Positions 8,196 to 15,109 of a stretch of DNA of 64,000 nucleotides are shown one piece after another (position 1 is the stretch's first letter; the number at the start of each line of letters is the position of its first letter). This DNA is from Demequina sp. NBRC 110053 (GTDB lineage: Bacteria; Actinomycetota; Actinomycetes; Actinomycetales; Demequinaceae), in assembly GCF_002090095.1 (NCBI RefSeq), contig NZ_BBRJ01000002.1:1798817-1862816 (forward strand), written 5' to 3'. The translations under genes were made by a program, and so were the position numbers. Below the pieces are notes generated by a model. It was not told the DNA's origin. It did not search any database and saw only the letters and a list, made by a program, of their open reading frames with translations.

Positions 8196-8871
8196 CGCAC
8201 TCATCAGCGCCTCGGGACTGCGCAAGTCCTTCGGTCCCACCGCGGCCCTCCGCGGCATCGACCTCGACGTCGCGCGTGGCGAGGTGCTCGCCGTGATGGG
8301 ACCCTCGGGCTCGGGCAAGTCGACGCTCATCCACTGCCTCGCCGGGGTGCTCGCGCCCGATGAGGGCACGGTGACGATCGACGGCACCGATCTCACGTCC
8401 TTGAGCGCCGATGCGCGTGCCAGGTTCCGGTTGGAGCGCATCGGCTTCGTCTTCCAGTTCGGGCAGCTCCTGCCTGACCTGAGCGCGCGCGACAACGTCG
8501 CGCTGCCCCTGCTCATGGGAGGCGCGCGGCGGCGCGCCGCCGTAGCGACGGCCGACCACTGGCTCGGCAGGCTCGGTCTCGCCGACCAGGCCGGCAAGTC
8601 GCCTGGCGACATGTCGGGAGGCCAGGCGCAGCGAGTCGCGATCGCTCGCGCCCTCGCGACCGAGCCCTCGGTGGTCTTCGCGGACGAGCCCACGGGATCG
8701 CTGGACTCGCTGTCGGCGGAGACGGTGCTCGAGGCGATGCTCGAGGCGGCGCGCGAGTCGGCGACCACGGTCGTGCTCATCACGCACGACGCCCGCACAG
8801 CTGCGCACGCCGACCGCGAGGTCATCGTGCGCGACGGCCGGCTCAGTGGCGCCGCCGCGGTGGCGCGGTGA
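8188..8871 (+). CDS. ABC transporter ATP-binding protein (MacB/LolD type)
   Basis: A 227-aa ATPase. Walker A is GPSGSGKST, the Q-loop region is FVFQFGQLLPDLSARDN, the signature is MSGGQAQRVAIARAL, and Walker B is VVFADEPTGSLDS, with the H-loop THD. The leading residues of the signature and the PTGSLDS box are typical of LolD/MacB/FtsE-like ATPases that drive FtsX-type permeases. It overlaps padR by 8 bp and the permease gene by 4 bp (GTGA), so the three proteins are translationally coupled. Such units extrude antibiotics or peptides, or act on the envelope by mechanotransmission; the substrate is unknown. Confidence 0.94.
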   Translation: MADALISASGLRKSFGPTAALRGIDLDVARGEVLAVMGPSGSGKSTLIHCLAGVLAPDEGTVTIDGTDLTSLSADARARFRLERIGFVFQFGQLLPDLSARDNVALPLLMGGARRRAAVATADHWLGRLGLADQAGKSPGDMSGGQAQRVAIARALATEPSVVFADEPTGSLDSLSAETVLEAMLEAARESATTVVLITHDARTAAHADREVIVRDGRLSGAAAVAR

Positions 8872-11057
8872 CGGCCGCATCGGCTCGCCTGCTGCTGCTC
8901 GGCACCGCAGGCGCCGCGCGCCGGCTGGCGGGCATCGTCGCTGGCGTCGCAGTCGCGGTCGCGATGCTGATCGTGCTGCTGGGGACGTACCTGCACATGC
9001 CTGACCGCGACGAGCGGACCGCGTGGCAGGTGCTGGTGGGCGAGCGCCTCGAGACGTCGGCCGACGGCACCACGACCGCGCCGGATCCCACCACTGACCA
9101 GATGCTGATCGCCAGTCGCCAGGACTACGTGCACGGCCAGCTGGTGACGGTCACGGCCGCGGCGGTCTCACCCGCGACCGACGTCGCCTTCCCCCACGGG
9201 CTGGAACCGCTCGTGCCGGGACAGTTCTACGCGTCGCCTGCGGTCGCCGACATGATCGACCACCTGCCCGCCGACCAGTTCGCCGATCGCTATGGCGAGC
9301 TCGTCGGAACGCTGCCCGACGCGATGCTGCGAGGACCGGACGAGCGCTCGGTGCTGGTGGGCGCACCGTGGGAGACCGTGGCGTCCAACCCCAACGCGCG
9401 CGTGCAGCCGGGGTTCGACACGGTGGGTCAGCGCTACGACGTCACCACCTACCGCGTCATCCTCGCGATCGGGTCGATCGCGATGCTCGTGCCCATCGTG
9501 CTGCTGATCTCGATCGTGTCTCAGCTGGGAGCCGCCCAGCGGCGTGAGCGGCTCGCGACCGTGCGCCTCATCGGCGCCGGCCGGAGGGCTGTCGCGGGCC
9601 TGTCCGCGCTTGAGATGGGAGCCGCGACGGCAGCTGGCGCGGTGCTCGGCGTGCTGGCTGCGCTCCCGTTGCGCGCGGTCGCATCCACGCTGTCCATCAA
9701 TGGCGCCCAGTCATTCCCGGCGGATCTCACCCCATCGCCGGCATGGGTGATCGCGACGATCGCGGGCGTCACGGTCCTGGGCGCCGCAGTGGCATGGTGG
9801 CAGGCCTACCGCGACGACGTCGGCGCCCCAGGGGCGAGCCGCGAGCGTGCGGAGAAGCGCGTGACCGGATGGCGAGTGACCACGCTCGGCGTCGGCCTGA
9901 CCCTCTTCGCGGGCTCGGCCTGGGTCGCGAACACCTCTCCCGCGGCCTCTGCAGCGGCGGCAGTGGTGCTCATCGCGTCCTTCGCGGTCCTGACCTTCGG
10001 CATCATCATCGCCGGGCCGTGGCTCACGCGCGCCGTGAGCAGCGCGTACGGCAGGGTCGCCGCCCGCGCGTCGGCCGTGGTCGCGGCCGGCCGCCTCACC
10101 CGTCATCCGCGCTCGACCTTCCGCTCGGTCGCCGGGCTCGTCGCCGCAGTGTTCATCGTGAGCGTGTTCGCGGGCGTGGTGAGCTCGGTGCGGGCCATCA
10201 CCGTGCCCTCGGAGGAGCCGGGCATGCTCTCGCTCGACGTGGTGCTTGCCCACGCCGACGCCGCGCACGCGGACGCGATGGTGGCTGCCGCACGCGACGC
10301 CGATGGCGTCGAGCGCGTCGTGGTCGGGTACCGGCCGGGCGATCCCGATGCCGCCGGCGTGGTCATGGACGCGCAGGATGCCCGCGCGATCGGCGCGACC
10401 GCCGTGCCGGACGCCGCCGCGGTCATGGTCGACACGTTCGCGATGCTGTGGGGCACGTCGCTCGACGTCGATGCGCAGGCACCGGTCCCCGAGCCCGCCG
10501 ACGGCACCGAGGGGCTCGAGCCGGCGGTGGTGATGGCCGTGACGGACGGCTCGCCAGCGGCGATCGAACGTGCTCGCACGGCGCTCGACATCGCGGGCGA
10601 CCGGTCGCTCGCGCCCACCTCCCGCACGGACGCGGCCGCTGGCGGCGCAGCGGACATCACCCAGGAGCTCGCGGTTCTCGCGTACATCGGCATGGCCATC
10701 GCGATCGGCATCTCAGCGCTCGCGCTCGCGGTCGCGACCATCGCCGCCGCCCTCGAGCGACGCCGGACGTTCGGCCTGCTCCGGCTCGCCGGCATGCCGG
10801 TGGCGCAGCTGCGCGGCGTGGTGGCGACCGAGGCTGCAGTGCCCCTCGCGTCGACCCTGGTCGCATCGGCAGGTCTGGGGTTCCTGGTGGCCTGGATTCT
10901 GGTCATCACGTTGGGCAACGGGCTCGAGTTCACGTGGCCGGATGGCCGCTACTGGGTGGCTCTCGTGGGCTCGACGGCCTTGGCCGCGCTCGCGGTCGCA
11001 GCATCGTTCGGAACCGTGAGGCGCTCGACGGAGATCGACTCGACGCGGTTCGAGTGA
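8868..11057 (+). CDS. FtsX-like ABC transporter permease
   Basis: A 729-aa membrane protein starting at GTG. The N-terminal helix (residues about 15-38) is followed by a large extracytoplasmic domain to about residue 190. An FtsX core of three helices follows (RRERLATVRLIGAGRRAV between helices). After a central pair of helices and a second extracytoplasmic domain (about 435-600), a second FtsX repeat begins with ERRRTFGLLRLAGMPVAQLRGVV. The duplicated FtsX arrangement in one chain is the standard form for actinobacterial permeases of this class. It is the last gene of the PadR operon and a strong terminator follows. Confidence 0.93.
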   Translation: MTAASARLLLLGTAGAARRLAGIVAGVAVAVAMLIVLLGTYLHMPDRDERTAWQVLVGERLETSADGTTTAPDPTTDQMLIASRQDYVHGQLVTVTAAAVSPATDVAFPHGLEPLVPGQFYASPAVADMIDHLPADQFADRYGELVGTLPDAMLRGPDERSVLVGAPWETVASNPNARVQPGFDTVGQRYDVTTYRVILAIGSIAMLVPIVLLISIVSQLGAAQRRERLATVRLIGAGRRAVAGLSALEMGAATAAGAVLGVLAALPLRAVASTLSINGAQSFPADLTPSPAWVIATIAGVTVLGAAVAWWQAYRDDVGAPGASRERAEKRVTGWRVTTLGVGLTLFAGSAWVANTSPAASAAAAVVLIASFAVLTFGIIIAGPWLTRAVSSAYGRVAARASAVVAAGRLTRHPRSTFRSVAGLVAAVFIVSVFAGVVSSVRAITVPSEEPGMLSLDVVLAHADAAHADAMVAAARDADGVERVVVGYRPGDPDAAGVVMDAQDARAIGATAVPDAAAVMVDTFAMLWGTSLDVDAQAPVPEPADGTEGLEPAVVMAVTDGSPAAIERARTALDIAGDRSLAPTSRTDAAAGGAADITQELAVLAYIGMAIAIGISALALAVATIAAALERRRTFGLLRLAGMPVAQLRGVVATEAAVPLASTLVASAGLGFLVAWILVITLGNGLEFTWPDGRYWVALVGSTALAALAVAASFGTVRRSTEIDSTRFE

Positions 11058-11065
11058 CGCGCTGC

Positions 11066-11097
11066 GCTCGGCGAGGGATCGCCGGCCCTCGCCGAGC
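11066..11097 (+). terminator. Terminator of the PadR-ABC operon
   Basis: A perfect 12-bp stem (GCTCGGCGAGGG / CCCTCGCCGAGC) with an 8-nt loop starts 9 nt after the permease stop codon. Confidence 0.8.
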
Positions 11098-11168
11098 ACC
11101 AGCGAGCCCCCGGCGATAGCCTTCGAGGGACGGCGACCACTCCGACCCGGCGCCGGGAGGGGAAGGCC

Positions 11169-11444
11169 ATGGGATTCTGGGACATCATCGGGCTCATCTT
11201 CGCGGGACTCGTCGTGGGCGCGCTCGCTCGGCTGTTCCTCAGGGGCCGGCAGGACATCAGCATGATCGTCACGATCCTGCTGGGAATCGCCGGTTCGCTC
11301 GCGGGCGCGTGGCTGTGGCGATGGCTCGGCGGGTCGGACACCTTCGGCATCGACTGGATCGCGTTCTTCATCGGCATCGCGGTCGCGGCTCTCCTGATCA
11401 CCATCTACGTGGCGATCCGCGCCAAGGCGCGCGGCCGAGACTGA
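11169..11444 (+). CDS. GlsB/YeaQ/YmgE family stress-response membrane protein
   Basis: A 91-aa protein with three hydrophobic helices: about residues 4-22, 31-50 with the Gly-rich LLGIAGSLAGAWLW, and 60-82. This is the transglycosylase-associated (GlsB/YeaQ) layout. A GGGAGGGGAAGG site precedes the ATG. Family members are induced by general stress; their biochemical role is not established. It is a monocistronic gene between two hairpin terminators. Confidence 0.9.
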   Translation: MGFWDIIGLIFAGLVVGALARLFLRGRQDISMIVTILLGIAGSLAGAWLWRWLGGSDTFGIDWIAFFIGIAVAALLITIYVAIRAKARGRD

Positions 11445-11475
11445 GCGCGGCGCCGCGGTGGCGCCCGCAAAGAGA

Positions 11476-11507
11476 GGAAGGGCCCTCCCTGACGGGAGAG
11501 CCCTTCC
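11476..11507. terminator. Hairpin terminator
   Basis: A 14-bp stem with one mismatch (GGAAGGGCCCTCCC / GGGAGAGCCCTTCC) and a TGAC loop lies between the GlsB-like gene and the tRNA-His gene on the opposite strand; it can stop transcription from both sides. Confidence 0.75.
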
Positions 11508-11534
11508 GAGTCCGTCGTCGACGGACAGCACACG

Positions 11535-11607
11535 GGTGGCTAACGGGACTTGAACCCGCGACCCTCGCGACCACAACGCGATGCTCTACCACCTGAGCTA
11601 TAGCCAC
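11535..11607 (-). tRNA. tRNA-His (anticodon GTG)
   Basis: On the minus strand the acceptor is GTGGCTA/TAGCCAC with discriminator C. The genome also encodes a G at position -1 (base 11608), the tRNA-His identity element. The anticodon loop reads TTGTGGT (GTG) and the T loop TTCAAGT. It lies 70 bp downstream of orn on the same strand. CCA is not encoded. Confidence 0.96.
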
Positions 11608-11677
11608 CATCGGCCCACTCGCGAGGGCCGACGACGATCATACCGTGTCCACTCGACTCACCGAAACTCTGGAGAAC

Positions 11678-12280
11678 CTACGCGGGCGCGGCGACCTTCG
11701 CAGCGGCCTGCTTGGCTGCGTCCGAGTCCGGGCCGGGCAGGGGGGCGAGAATCGTCTCGCGGTAGTAGCGGAGCTCGCGGATGGAGTCGTGGATGTCGCC
11801 GAGCGCGCGGTGGCCGCCGGTCTTGGCGGGGGCGTTGAAGAACACCCGCGGGTACCAGCGCCGGACGAGCTCCTTGATGGAGCTGACGTCGACCACGCGG
11901 TAGTGGAGGTGGCCCATGAGGTCGGGCATGTCGCGCTCGAGGAAGCGGCGGTCCATGCCAACCGTGTTGCCGGCGAGCGGGACCTTGCCGGCGACGGGCA
12001 CGTGCTCCTTGACATAGGCGAGCACCTGGGCCTGCGCATCGGCCATCGTCACGCCACCCTCGAGCTCAGGGAGCAGCCCGGACTGGACGTGCATGGACCG
12101 TACGAAGTCGCTCATCTGATCGAGCGCTCCCGCGGGCGGCCGGATCACCACCTGGACGCCCTCTCCCAGGATGGTGAGTTCCGCGTCAGTGACGAGGCAG
12201 GCGACCTCGATCAGCGCGTCCGCCTCCGTGTCGAGGCCCGTCATCTCGCAGTCGATCCAGACCAGGGGAGTGTCAGACAT
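11678..12280 (-). CDS. orn: Oligoribonuclease
   Basis: A 200-aa DEDDh 3'-5' exoribonuclease that degrades two- to five-nucleotide RNAs, including the pGpG product of c-di-GMP breakdown. The catalytic DxE is in LVWIDCEMTGLD, the second Asp lies in GNTVGMDRRFLERDMP, and the HxxxxD pair is in HRALGDIHDSIREL. It is slightly longer than the E. coli protein owing to an Ala-rich tail. It shares its strand with tRNA-His and diverges from the YtrA-type regulator operon. Confidence 0.96.
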   Translation of the reverse strand: MSDTPLVWIDCEMTGLDTEADALIEVACLVTDAELTILGEGVQVVIRPPAGALDQMSDFVRSMHVQSGLLPELEGGVTMADAQAQVLAYVKEHVPVAGKVPLAGNTVGMDRRFLERDMPDLMGHLHYRVVDVSSIKELVRRWYPRVFFNAPAKTGGHRALGDIHDSIRELRYYRETILAPLPGPDSDAAKQAAAKVAAPA

Positions 12281-12349
12281 GCCCCCACTCTATTGCGGGG
12301 CGCAGACGCCGTCCGTCGGCCCCCTCCCCCGAGGTCCTTTCCCGCGGGG

Positions 12350-12397
12350 TTGACATCCTCCGGTCGGACATGGTTACTTAGTTACTGGACTAACTAA
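12350..12397 (+). promoter_or_regulatory. Promoter and GntR operator of the ytrA-like operon
   Basis: TTGACA (12350-12355) is followed after 18 bp by TTACTT as a -10 candidate. An inverted repeat TTAGTTA-N6-TAACTAA (12378-12397) covers the -10 end and start point, and a further GGTTA half-site lies at 12372. AT-rich sequence is rare in this window, which makes the element stand out. A YtrA-type repressor bound here would block its own operon. Confidence 0.72.
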
Positions 12398-12437
12398 CCA
12401 ATGAACATCACGACGAACCGAACTGGAGCGCGACCCC

Positions 12438-12791
12438 ATGGACGAAGGCCGGCCCCTCTTCCTCCAGATCGCCGATGCGCTGGAGGGGCAGATCCTCGAC
12501 GGCACCCTGCCGGAGGAGTCCCAGGTGCCGTCCATCAACGAGCTGGCCGCGTTCCATCGCATCAATCCCGCCACGGCACTCAAGGGGGTGAACCTTCTGG
12601 TGGACTCGACCATCCTCTACAAGCGGCGAGGCATCGGGATGTTCGTCTCGCCGGGGGCGAGGGACCGACTCCTCGCCGACCGGCGCGCCGACTTCGCCGA
12701 GGGCCACGTCCGGCCGCTCATCGAGCGGGCCAAGGCGCTCGGCCTCACCGCACAGCAACTGCACGACCTCATCGACAAGGAGATGACATGA
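12438..12791 (+). CDS. GntR family regulator, YtrA subfamily
   Basis: A 117-aa regulator with an N-terminal winged helix (LFLQIADALEGQILDGTLPEESQVPSI, then NPATALKGVNLLVDSTILYKRRGIGMFV) and a short C-terminal helical tail of about 40 residues, the hallmark of the YtrA subgroup, which lacks a large ligand domain. The stop overlaps the ATPase start (ATGA). YtrA regulators typically repress their own ABC operon and respond to cell-wall-active compounds; that role is inferred here. Confidence 0.93.
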   Translation: MDEGRPLFLQIADALEGQILDGTLPEESQVPSINELAAFHRINPATALKGVNLLVDSTILYKRRGIGMFVSPGARDRLLADRRADFAEGHVRPLIERAKALGLTAQQLHDLIDKEMT

Positions 12792-13684
12792 CCGCGATCG
12801 TCGAGGTCGAGGACCTCACCAAGCGCTTTGGCCGCGTGACGGCCGTCGACCACGCCACCTTCTCGCTGGAGGAGGGCGGCATCCATGGGCTGCTGGGCCG
12901 CAACGGCGCCGGCAAGACCACCCTGATGGGTCTGCTCACGGGCCAGGAGTTCGCCACGTCGGGCGAGGCCCGCATCTTCGGCGAGGGTCCCGTCGAGAAC
13001 GCGCGGGCCCTGCGCCGCGTGTGCTTCATCAAGGAGTCGCAGGTCTACCCGGACGACTTCCAGGGCAAGCACGTGCTGCGGGCCGCGCCGTGGTTCTTCG
13101 ACAACTGGGACCAGCAGTTCGCCGAGCGCCTCGTGGACGTGTTCAAGGTGCCGCTCGACCGCAAGATGAAGAAGCTCTCGCGCGGCCAGCGCAGCGCCAT
13201 CGGCGTCATCGTGGGACTCGCCTCGCGCGCGGAGCTGACGTTCCTCGACGAGCCCTACGCTGGCCTCGACGCCGTCGCGCGGCACCGCTTCTATGACGTG
13301 CTGCTCGAGGACTACACGGCTCACCCTCGCACGGTCGTGCTGTCGACGCACCTCATCGATGAGGCGGCCGACCTGCTCCAGCGGGTGGTCGTCATCGACG
13401 AGGGCCGCATCGTCATCGATGCGGACGCCGACGAGCTGCGGGGGTCGGCGACCACGCTCGTGGGCAAGGCGAGCGCGGTGGACTCCTTCGCGGCCGGCCG
13501 CACGGTCGTGGACCGGACCACGCTCGGCGGCATCGCCTCGGTGACCGTGGCGGGCCTCAGCAGCGATGACCGCCGTGCCGCCGCATCGGCCGGGCTCGAG
13601 GCCACTGCGGTGTCGCTGCAGGAGCTGATCGTGAGCCGCACCGGCGGCACCGACACCGACGACCAGGAGAGGGGGGCGGCATGA
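12788..13684 (+). CDS. ABC transporter ATP-binding protein (YtrB-like)
   Basis: A 298-aa ATPase. Walker A is GRNGAGKTT, the signature-region motif is LSRGQRSAIGVIVGLA, and Walker B is LTFLDEPYAGLDA, followed by LSTHLIDEA. The C-terminal 70 residues form an accessory domain seen in antibiotic-efflux type ATPases. The signature has Arg in place of the usual third-position Gly (LSRGQ for LSGGQ), which is common in this subgroup. The start at 12788 overlaps the gntR stop, and the stop overlaps the permease start (ATGA), giving a three-gene coupled operon. Confidence 0.92.
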   Translation: MTAIVEVEDLTKRFGRVTAVDHATFSLEEGGIHGLLGRNGAGKTTLMGLLTGQEFATSGEARIFGEGPVENARALRRVCFIKESQVYPDDFQGKHVLRAAPWFFDNWDQQFAERLVDVFKVPLDRKMKKLSRGQRSAIGVIVGLASRAELTFLDEPYAGLDAVARHRFYDVLLEDYTAHPRTVVLSTHLIDEAADLLQRVVVIDEGRIVIDADADELRGSATTLVGKASAVDSFAAGRTVVDRTTLGGIASVTVAGLSSDDRRAAASAGLEATAVSLQELIVSRTGGTDTDDQERGAA

Positions 13685-14442
13685 CCGCCATCGACCACAC
13701 ACCGACCATCGCGCCCGCGCCGCGCCGCGTGCTCAACGTGATGCGACTGCACGTCGCGAATCCGTTTCCCACCCTCGCCCTGCCGTGGCTCATCACCGCG
13801 GCGATCTTCGCCGTCAACCTCGCGATCTGGCTCATGATCGCCAATGCCGCCGGGGGCGTCGACAACCTCGAGTCCGATGCCTTCCAGTACAACGGGGGCA
13901 TCTCGTGGATCGTCTTCTTCATGACCGTGGTCGCGGTGCAGGCGATGAACCTGACGTTCCGATTCGCGCTGGGCTTCTCCGTCACCCGCCGCGTCTACTA
14001 CGTGGGGACGGCGCTGTACTTCGTCGCGCTGTCGCTGCTGTACTCGCTGGGCATCACGGTGCTCGCCGCCATCGAGCGGGCGACCGACGGCTGGGGCCTG
14101 GGGGCGGCGTTCTTCGCGCCGTGGGGCCTGAGCAGCGAGCCGCTCCTGCTCGTGTGGTTCCTCTATCTCATGGCGATGCTGCTGTTCTTCTTCCTGGGCG
14201 CCGCGGTCGCGACCGTGTGGGTGCGGTGGGGGGCATACGGCCTCTATGCGTTCTTCATCGGGCTGGCGTTCCTGGTGGTGGGCGGAGCATGGCTGGTCAC
14301 CGCGACCGACAGCTGGGGGGACGTCGGCGCGTTCTTCGCCACCACCCCGCTCGCGCAGATCGCGGCGTGGACCCTTCCGGTCACTCTGCTGTGCGGGCTG
14401 CTCGGCTACGTCTTCCTCCGCAAGGCGACGCCTCAAGGCTGA
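13681..14442 (+). CDS. ABC transporter membrane subunit
   Basis: A 253-aa protein with about six hydrophobic helices and no extracellular domain of note. An amphipathic N-terminus (RRVLNVMRLHVANPF) leads into the first helix, and the last helix ends in RKATPQG. It is the third gene of the YtrA-type operon and presumably the channel for the preceding ATPase. The substrate is unknown; related units confer resistance to wall-active peptides. Confidence 0.85.
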   Translation: MTAIDHTPTIAPAPRRVLNVMRLHVANPFPTLALPWLITAAIFAVNLAIWLMIANAAGGVDNLESDAFQYNGGISWIVFFMTVVAVQAMNLTFRFALGFSVTRRVYYVGTALYFVALSLLYSLGITVLAAIERATDGWGLGAAFFAPWGLSSEPLLLVWFLYLMAMLLFFFLGAAVATVWVRWGAYGLYAFFIGLAFLVVGGAWLVTATDSWGDVGAFFATTPLAQIAAWTLPVTLLCGLLGYVFLRKATPQG

Positions 14443-14473
14443 GGAGCGCTGAGGCTGCTCCTCCAGCCGCGGC

Positions 14474-14517
14474 CAGGGCCGATGCGCACGCACCCGGGTG
14501 CGTGCGCATCGGCCCTG
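14474..14517. terminator. 44-bp perfect palindrome between convergent genes
   Basis: The sequence 14474-14517 equals its own reverse complement: two 22-nt arms meeting at CACCC|GGGTG, each arm containing GCCGATGCG. It lies between the YtrA-type permease gene (+) and the lipoprotein gene (-), 31 and 24 bp from their stops, so it should act as a bidirectional terminator. The lack of a spacer and perfect symmetry are unusual. Confidence 0.8.
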
Positions 14518-14541
14518 TCGTCTGTCCCGGGAGTCCGGGGG

Positions 14542-15024
14542 TCAGGACGAGGGGGCAGCACCGCCTTCCGGCATGACGATGACCGTCAGCAGGCCGGCGT
14601 CGGATCCTGGCTGGGCCGCCCACGCCACATCCACCACATGCGCCCCGTCGCTCAGTCGCTGGGCGGTGACGGACCCCGCCACGGCGACGTCCTGATCGAT
14701 CGCGAAGCCTGCCTCCTCGAGCGCGGCGACGTAGTCGGTCATCTCGAGCGAGGGTCCGGTCGCCGCGACGGTCCAGCCCGCACCCGTCGCCGCCGCGGCC
14801 GCGAGCTCGCCTGCGGGAGCGGGAAGGCCGGCGGGCCAGTCCTCAGGGAGAGTCGCGCCATCGCCGAGATCGACGGAGACGCCGCCGCCGGTGACCTCGT
14901 CCAACGCCTGCTGCGCGGCGTCCCCGGCGAACTCGCTCGCGGCTCCCTCGAGCCCCTCGGCCGAGCAGCCGGCGAGGAGAGCGACGGACAGGGTGGTGGC
15001 GGCTGCGGTGGCGGCCAGGCGCAT
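14542..15024 (-). CDS. Small lipoprotein of unknown function
   Basis: A 160-aa protein starting at the ATG at 15024 with a clear lipoprotein signal (SVALLAGC, lipidated Cys20). The mature part has an Ala/Gly-rich region followed by a beta-rich domain (GWTVAATGPSLEMTDYVAAL, then EEAGFAIDQDVAVAG and VVDVAWAAQPG). Similar small lipoproteins are frequent in actinobacteria without assigned function. It is downstream of two OatA-like genes on the same strand, 85 nt after the nearer one. Confidence 0.82.
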   Translation of the reverse strand: MRLAATAAATTLSVALLAGCSAEGLEGAASEFAGDAAQQALDEVTGGGVSVDLGDGATLPEDWPAGLPAPAGELAAAAATGAGWTVAATGPSLEMTDYVAALEEAGFAIDQDVAVAGSVTAQRLSDGAHVVDVAWAAQPGSDAGLLTVIVMPEGGAAPSS

Positions 15025-15109
15025 GAGCGACTCCTTCGTGCTGCGGGTTACCGCTCTCAACGATCCTGGGACGCAAGGCGTTCCGCGCCGGCCGCGAGCG
15101 CGACGGGCC

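Noticed and set aside
14474-14517. The 44-bp palindrome as an insertion-sequence end or attachment site
   Set aside because: No transposase, integrase or target duplication nearby, and its position between two stops fits a terminator.
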